The position numbers were made by a program, and so were the translations under genes. A DNA stretch of 64,000 nucleotides from Symsagittifera roscoffensis (lineage: Eukaryota > Xenacoelomorpha > Acoela > Convolutidae), in assembly GCF_963678635.1 (NCBI RefSeq), contig NC_087068.1, positions 17,671,872-17,735,871 on the forward strand. Direction: 5' to 3'. Of this stretch, positions 57,644 to 64,000 are shown one piece after another. The notes below the pieces were generated by a model, which was given only the letters and a program-made list of their open reading frames with translations, had not been told where the DNA came from and made no database searches. Positions within the stretch are counted from its first letter, which is position 1; each line of letters begins with the position of its first letter.

Positions 57644-58306
57644 CTAATTAGCAGCGCTTCTTATCGTTGCAATCCTTGACGTCCAGAATCTTAGCAACCC
57701 TGCTTGCTCGTAATCAAAGAAGCAATCGCGTATGTCTTCATTAAGGAAAGGGTTGTACGCCATCCCTACGACTCCGGATACGTATCTGTATAATTTCTTC
57801 CTGATTGGTCCACAGTATTCACTGGATTTCGGCAGTGCTCCCATAGATGCTTTCGAGAGCCTCAGCTCCATGTTCAAGAGTCTCCTTATTTTGTCAATTT
57901 TCTTCGTCGGTTCTAGCTCCACGGGTTCTTTCATGTTTACCCGCATTAGTTTGCTCTGATATATGTCCAAAAGAGCTAGCAAGAGCAAGGCTTTCGTTCG
58001 TTCATCGCCTTCCCTTAGGATCTTGACACAAGTGCTCAATGCTGGCACTGAAATTTGTTCTATCATAAATCGAACGAAACAGAGAGCGTCTCTCCGCTTC
58101 GCGCACGCTACTGCTGCTCCTTCTTGGGTCGTCAGATCTCTCAGACTCGTCATTAAGAACACTTTCTCCTCATTCGATCTTTTTATTTTTTCCGAATCAT
58201 ATTCCCCGCGAGTCAGTCCAATCATGCACCAAGCGAACCTCAGTTGTAGCTCTGTTCTGACGTGAGGTATTGCTATCAGAGCGTGTATCTTCGGCATGGT
58301 TCTCAT
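57644..58306 (-). CDS. Element protein c, block A1 copy (intact frame)
   Basis: 220 codons from ATG 58306. Aligns with the block B copy throughout: LQLRFAWCMIGL, KRRDALCFVRFM, YVSGVVGMAYNPFL, GLLRFWTSRI. This is the only long frame of A1 without a break, which makes it a good reference for the family. The stop is TAG and the frame continues directly into protein d. Function unknown. Confidence 0.6.
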   Translation of the reverse strand: MRTMPKIHALIAIPHVRTELQLRFAWCMIGLTRGEYDSEKIKRSNEEKVFLMTSLRDLTTQEGAAVACAKRRDALCFVRFMIEQISVPALSTCVKILREGDERTKALLLLALLDIYQSKLMRVNMKEPVELEPTKKIDKIRRLLNMELRLSKASMGALPKSSEYCGPIRKKLYRYVSGVVGMAYNPFLNEDIRDCFFDYEQAGLLRFWTSRIATIRSAAN

Positions 58307-58321
58307 CTATTCTTCGAAGTA

Positions 58322-59927
58322 TCACAACACTACCGCTCTCCATGGAAGGCTCACCAACTGCTCGATCGTTTCCACGTGCATTTCGGACAATACCAGAGGC
58401 CCGTATGCTTTCTGCTTCAGGGTGGTGCCTTGCATCATCATCTCCAAGTAACTTTCCATGGTGCTTTTGTCTTCCAGAGCCATTAAATGTCCTCTGGCCG
58501 AATTTCTGTACTCAATCATCTCCATGTATCCACCTGCGGGTTCATCAATCGATACAGTTTCCGACACTGTCAGTCGGTTATATTCCACTGGGACTAGCTG
58601 TCCCACGACGCTTCTCTTTCCGTGATTCATGGGAGACGGTTTAAAGTCTTTGAGAGTACTCTCTCCACATTGGCTGAGTATCTCCATTTCTAATGTCGCT
58701 CCAGTCGGGGTGCGGTCACTCCTCTTGGTTTTGTAACCGGTTGACTTTATTCCCGCCATGACAATGGGTGGCACCATCGCCCTGTCCCAAGTCCATCGCT
58801 TCCTCGACGCGTTTTCTTTTCGCTGAGTTGACAGCTTTCATCGAGATTTCGGAATCCACCTTTGTCTTTCTCGCCTTCCTCAATATCACCTTGCTGCCCA
58901 GTTTCATCTTCATTTCATTAACCTTGTCAATCACCAATTTTGATCGCATCGTTCCCTTCCGGGTTCTTGACAGATATACCACCTCTCCTTTGTCTTCTTG
59001 TGGCGTCATCTTGATAGGAGAGTTTGCCTCACTTTCGTCAGTGGCCGAGTCGATCAACAATTCGCTCAATCTCCCCTCACACTCGTCGAGTTTGTCAAGG
59101 CCTTCCCGCATTAGTGGTCAGTTGAGACCTAGTTTCAAAATAGATTGGGTTCCGTAGCTCTGAACTACTGTAACCTCTTCCATGAAGGCCACTCTATCCA
59201 TTCCGCATCCCGTCCTATTTTCATGGTCTCTATGATGCACCTCCCACTCTTCTTTGGGCAACGTTCCCAAAAAAGGTACTCTGGCAGCGCCTTCTATTCT
59301 TCTTCTCCTTGGTGATTCCATCAAGAGTTTCTGTTCGGTATCTTTAGAATTAATCGGAGAGTCGCTCTCCGGCAATTTCCGGTTCGTTTCCATGAATGCT
59401 GACGGGGGTTCCAGCGTGGAAGTACTCTCGTCTGCTGGCTCAGTCGTCGCTTCCAATGCATCCATGGCGTTTTCAAAATCACTGAGGAAATTTTCAAAGT
59501 CTAGGCTGGATAATCCTCATGTCGAAGGCTTATCATCTTCTTTCCCAGCTTGATCGGAATCCTGTTGCATAGGTTCTTCCAATCGACGGCTTCCTCCATG
59601 CGCATCGTCTCGTTCTAGGTTCTTTCCTGATTTTGAGGGCCCTTGCTCTTCACTCCTGGTCCCATCAGGAAATTTCGGTACAATTAGCCTGCCAGCTGAC
59701 TGATCTACCTCTTCTCCATGAACTACTTTGACTTCTTCCTGTCCGAAGGGTGCTAGCATGGTTCTAGTCTGTAGGGTTCCTCCCACCGTTAACCCTGGTT
59801 TTACGCTCGTTGCGATTAGGGAGGATTCTGGTAATTCAGTCTTGCCTCTCATCATCAAAGGCGCCAGATCCAGTTTCGCCCACTCCTCGACAAACCTCCC
59901 AGGCTGCGGGGTTGCTGCATTGCTCAT
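58322..59927 (-). pseudogene. Element region b, block A1 copy (low complexity)
   Basis: Four successive frames (59927-59517, 59465-59118, 59111-58716, 58777-58322), rich in Glu, Lys, Ser and Thr, with basic clusters (MESPRRRRIEG, NSAKRKRVEEAM). They probably derive from one or two longer proteins in the place of B 47855-47169. No known domain. Confidence 0.4.
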
Positions 59928-59940
59928 TCGTCTTCACGTT

Positions 59941-61766
59941 GCTTCATCCGTGTAAGCAAACTGCGTATACTGCAGCACTGCGGCTTTTCTGCCCACAAAA
60001 CACGGATCCATCGTTTCTGAGAATTTCGCCATCCTCCTTTCATTAGTCTCAAAAGCTCTCAACCTAGGAGTTTGCACTGCGGAGACTGCTCCGAGCAACA
60101 TCCTTCTTATCAGAGGTAATTCAGGGATTTCCTCCGGCAGTGTCTTATAATCGCCCCAACCTTTCGTCTCTTATCTCACCTTCTGATATGCTGCAGTCAG
60201 TCGACGAATTCTCGTGATCTCTCCGTTCGTTTTGTCATAGCGTCTTAGATTCCAGAGTTTAGGTAAAACTTCAACGTGTCCCCTGTCCACTTCTCCCATA
60301 CGATCAAGGAAGTGAACGTCAAAGTTAATGACGGTCATCTCTCGCTCCGATAGCTTTGCAAACAATAGGTCTTAACTCATGAGCTCTTGCAGTACACGCT
60401 GCTCATACCAATTCAGCGCGCTTCCGTCCACTGCTGATATGAGTTTCAGGTGCAGCACCGACCTCCTGTATGCTTCCATCTTAACATCAGGGAACGCAAA
60501 CGTGACTGTAGGTTCAATAATGACCGTCAGGAACTCCGTGGCTACTCTGATCAATGCTAAGGGATCGGTCCTCATAGCTAAGCTCAGATCAGTTAGAAGG
60601 GACATGCCCCCAGCAGGACGTCGCACGTCTTCCTCCCTCTCAATCGTTTCATCCTCTCCTGTTCCAAAGCAATTTTGCTGCAGGAGGTACTGGATAAGAG
60701 TATGTCGCAAATCTCTTATCTTGTTCCAGGAATCCGTGGATCATTTCACGTCGAACTTCCTCACATTCTCTCTCATCTGCTCCGGATAGCGTGTCAAATT
60801 CATCAACCCTCCCAAATTTCCATGCGTTATCGCGATCAACGTTAGAAGTCATTCTAATCGCAAATTCTGTACTCCTTCAGTGAACAGTATCGGTGGTCCT
60901 TTCACAAAGGTTTCTGCTCCAAACGTCACGAATAGGGCTAGTAATTCAACGATTGATACCTTTACGACTACTTGGAGGAATTCTTTTATCAGGTATCGAG
61001 AAGGTGAAGGGTATATTTTTGCCAAGAAGAACGCTGTCTATCCCGCTCCTAGCCCTTCCAGCATGCTGTCAGTCCGGTCAAAGCATTATTCTCCCATCAC
61101 ATTCTGTGTCCAGAAAGTTTCCAGGGTCACTTGGCACACTCTGTTCACGAACTCGGCTGATTTCTCTTCAGCTTTTTCGGCCAGGTTTACCTCTTTCACT
61201 AAGTAGGCATGGATCTTCCTGATCATCAATGGGCCTCGCTCGAAAGCATCTGCGCCCAAACCTGCTATCCGATGGGTCAAGTGCAGCCACTTGTTAGCGT
61301 CTGGTTTCATTCTCAAAACCATCGCTTCCAAATGAGCTCTGGTCTCCTTGGAGTTCTCTCTTCTCTCTCTTCCCTCAGTCACTTCCATTCCTCGGAACCA
61401 TAAATCGTTTAAAATCGCTACGATTACTCGATGGTCATCGTCAATTCCCGGCTTCAGTTTGAGTTGTCGACTGAAGTTGGACAGTTCCAACCCCAGCATT
61501 TCGTCTAACACTAACATGTGTAGTGAATGGTTCTTAAATCCTCGCATCGCATTCGAGATGTCAGACCACACCGCAGGTAGTTCAGCCCTGAGTGGCCTCA
61601 GGTTCTCCATCTCTATTCCACGGTTTGGGGCATATATGGTTACATCATATTTCCCTTCCGAGAGCAAAGCCACCATTGCATACCCAAACTTCAGTCCATC
61701 CGGGAGATATGCATATCCCGGAGACAGTGCAAAAACGGCTCTCGGTGTTATTTTTTGTGAAGGCAC
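59941..61766 (-). pseudogene. Large conserved element protein, block A1 copy (decayed)
   Basis: Matches the 587-codon B protein: ALSPGYAYLPDGLKFGYAM, LSNFSRQLKLKPGIDDDH, GGMSLLTDLSLAMRTDP, VTFAFPDVKMEAY, GSALNWYEQRVL, LPKLWNLRRYD, EIPELPLIRRM. Frame 61766-61086 is open. The next 370 bp has changed frame and contains stops. 60710-60171 is one frame with a TAA at 60374-60372. Confidence 0.6.
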
Positions 61767-62295
61767 CTTCTTTCAGCGTGTCTACTACTTCACCCGTTGA
61801 TTCGAGGATATCCTTTATAGCTGGCCATACAGCGGCTTCGGCTGTCGTAGGCTCTCTGAGTCTGCTCAGGAAACCCCTACTGTGTGGATGGTCATTGATG
61901 CCAGCGAATACAATTGTGATCGGGTTCATTTCTGTCTGCCCTTGTACCCCGATTGCCATTGACACAGATTGCATTAGATCTAGGTCGACCGCTGCCAACA
62001 TTATAACATCAGCTCAAAACAGAGACTTGGAGGTATAGACGAAGTCTGAACTCGCGACTACCATAATCTTTGCCTTCCTCATTTCTGCCATGTCATACGC
62101 AGCAAAGACGGTCTCATCTTTCTTGATCGCCTTCAATCCACCGTATCTCTGAACACAACCTTCTTGATTCACCTGTTTCGGGTAAGCTCTCTATTTTACG
62201 TGGCCTGGGGGTGTTTTCACCTGCCTGAACATTTTTACTTGTTGTCCTATCGGTGCCCTCGTCGTCAGGAATCTTCCTGGTCTTTCCCCTCGATT
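61767..62295 (-). pseudogene. Element GxND region, block A1 copy
   Basis: Contains KIMVVASSDFVYTSK, then LAAVDLDLMQSVSMAIGV and ITIVFAGINDHPHSRGF. The order Ser-containing strand, then G-I-N-D after a hydrophobic strand, resembles blocks I and III of SGNH hydrolases, with DDDH in the following large protein as a possible D-x-x-H. The evidence is weak; B lacks both the N-D pair and the first Asp. Stops and shifts are present. Confidence 0.35.
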
Positions 62296-64000
62296 TCATC
62301 CATCGTGGTTCAATTTCACATATTGCAAGGGTCTTGAATTCACTGGACCCATGGTATTGTTTGAACGCAGTCCCTCTAAATCGGCAAATCTCAATGCGGT
62401 TGTAGACCTGAAGTTCATGGCAGCTGCTATTAACCAGTCCATGCCTGTTATTGAGTACAGTCCGTTGACAGACAAACTCGCTCCATTCAACATCCTCATG
62501 GCATCTGCTGCAAAGCTCACCGTCTGAAAGTTCAATTTCATCAGATCCTCTTTGTACATATGCCAGGGAGAAGGTATGGGCCTCGACCACATCAAAGAGC
62601 TCCTATCTGGGCGTCGCTTCTCTTGCCTGGTGCTCGTTGTCTCTGATCTTCTCTCCGATCTAGGGGTGGTGGTTGTCTCCGCGGTCGGATTGACAGGACC
62701 TAATCTTCGCCTAGGATGGATGGTTCTTATCATTGGTGCTTCCCCCAACCAATCTTGTACATCAATCCTTTGCCCCGGCTCGCTAGAGCTTTGCGGCTTG
62801 TAGGTCTCACGGCTGGGACCGTTCCCAAACTCGTTTCCAAGCTAGGGAGCACAAAGGTTGAAATCGCCGGTTCATTCGCAGTTTCCCCTTTCTTCATCAC
62901 TCCCGTGTCAAAGAGCTCAACTTCCATTTCATCCAATCGCTCCTGGAAGACTCGGTTCAACCAGGCTTGTCCTCCAATGCTATCAAAGTGGATCCCATCA
63001 GTGGTTAGTCTGGCCTGATCCATGGTTCTCAGTTCGTGTTCAATGTCCCACCAGATCAACCGTCCAGCATTCCGACTCGCATGATTTCTCAAGATGTTGT
63101 TCCACCTGATGACTCCTTCATTATGTCTTCTTCCTGTCGCTGTCTAGGTTTTTGTGCTTATTTGTACGGTGCAGACGGTCAGTACCGCGCATTTCAATTT
63201 ATGTAGAGTAAATAGGCACACCATCGTCGACTCCCATCATCTGAGCCTCTTGACACATTATTCGTCCCTATTAGGATCATTATCTCAGGGATCCTCCCTG
63301 GGCTCATCAGCTCCACCATCCAAAATAGCTGGGCTATCGTTGCACCTCCAAAGGCCATCATCGTAGTGATCCAGGAGGTCCTCAAATTCTGGAGCAGTCT
63401 GACTAGGCTGCCACCCAGTATCAGATGTGGTCTCGCAAGTGGCGGTTGCTGCAGGTTTACTGCTGGGTTCCAAGTGGATCGATAGAAGCAGGCTCGCGAA
63501 TCAGTGTCCGGAACTCCCGTGGACTGGTTGTTCTTCTGCACGTCAATCACTCGGGACACTTTCTTCGTCGGTACTTCTCGTATCCTTCTATCTGGAACCT
63601 TGGAGCTCTTTTTCGGTAACATTGTGTCACTAACTCCCATTCTCATCATCATCTGTTGGGACGGTTGCACTCTGCCCGTGTCTTCTATTGTTCCGTAGGG
63701 TGCAGTCACCCCGAAACCTGGCGCATTCCTATTAGCGACCAATCGCCCAGCCGTTTCTATCAATTTTCTCACCGTTTGCTCCACGACTGGGTCACATAGG
63801 GTGTCACTCGTGTCCGGGATTTTTACTCGACCGGTTGTAGCCGGGAGTTGCGTCTCCGTCGTCTGACTCAACTCTCGAGGCGACAAAAGTTCCATTGGGG
63901 ACTGCCCAAGAGGAATTTTCCTTGTAGGTATCACTTTTTCCACGGCTGTCGTTAACGCCAGACGCTCCGATCGCTGCTTGTATTCTCGCCTCAAGCCCTC
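62296..64000 (-). pseudogene. Element coiled-coil/SGNH hydrolase, block A1 copy (partial)
   Basis: Enters from beyond the window. It carries LSPRELSQTTETQLPATTG, then SGNH blocks I ILGGSLVRLLQ, II FGGATIAQLF, III ILIGTNNVSRGS and V TTDGIHFDS, then a Pro/Arg linker (HPRRRLGPVNPTAETTTTP) and a conserved FADLEGLRSNNTMGPVNSR segment. All four SGNH blocks are present, unlike A2. The reading is broken by a short deletion after block III, a TAG shared with A2, and a one-base loss near 62815. Confidence 0.65.

Larger units (their letters stand above)
56057..64000 (-). mobile_element. Giant Ty3/gypsy-related element, block A1 (runs off the window)
   Basis: The order on the minus strand is coiled-coil/SGNH protein (entering from beyond 64000), linker and GxND region, large protein, low-complexity region b, protein c, protein d. 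It carries many stops and shifts and is therefore inactive. It has the same gene order as block B, with about one extra kilobase in region b. Confidence 0.6.

Overview
The window comes from an animal genome, probably an invertebrate. It has two spliced metazoan-type genes on the minus strand (a 12-helix SLC16/monocarboxylate-type transporter and translation initiation factor eIF3h), very AT-rich introns up to 12.6 kb, tRNA-derived repeats, and LINE and Ty3/gypsy-type retroelements. Nothing here fixes the phylum.

Layout. 1-5.78 kb: AT-rich, no gene seen. 5.78-11.34 kb: the transporter in four coding exons (minus). 11.5-11.8 kb: one orphan coding exon and a 36-bp minisatellite. 12.45-32.1 kb: EIF3H in five coding exons plus a 5' UTR exon (minus). 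Its two last introns hold a 1.43-kb tandem duplication, a six-copy satellite of about 619 bp and a 1.49-kb tandem duplication. Both duplications carry a copy of the same tRNA-headed repeat.

32.2-44.5 kb: a nest of retroelements on the plus strand. A LINE with PHD finger, RT, zinc knuckle and restriction-like endonuclease has split an LTR-like repeat. Next comes a CR1/Jockey-type LINE with three reading frames: an SGNH esterase, a PHD/coiled-coil ORF1 and an APE endonuclease-RT ORF2. ORF1 and ORF2 share one frame and are separated only by a TGA in the context TGA-CTAG, the classical leaky-stop context, and ORF2 has no ATG for its first 109 codons. Several LTR-like repeats that start TGTAACA follow.

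44.6-64 kb (minus): remains of very large Ty3/gypsy-related elements with an unusual accessory gene set. Reading down the minus strand there are three blocks. Block A1 (64000-56057, decayed) has a coiled-coil/SGNH hydrolase, a second region with a GxND motif, a large unknown protein, and unknown proteins b, c and d. Block A2 (56040-52200) has the GPY/F C-terminus of an integrase, an acidic extension, a macro-domain protein, a short acidic ORF and another coiled-coil/SGNH protein. Block B (50455-44657) is a better preserved but strongly diverged homologue of the second half of A1, with a 587-residue open frame. No RT or transposase core lies inside the window for this element; only the integrase tail ties it to Ty3/gypsy Pol. 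The inferred gene order is Pol, integrase tail, acidic extension, macro domain, short ORF, SGNH, GxND region, large protein, b, c, d. This is the best candidate for a poorly described system: a retroelement with a long cassette of ADP-ribose-type, esterase-type and wholly unrecognised conserved proteins.
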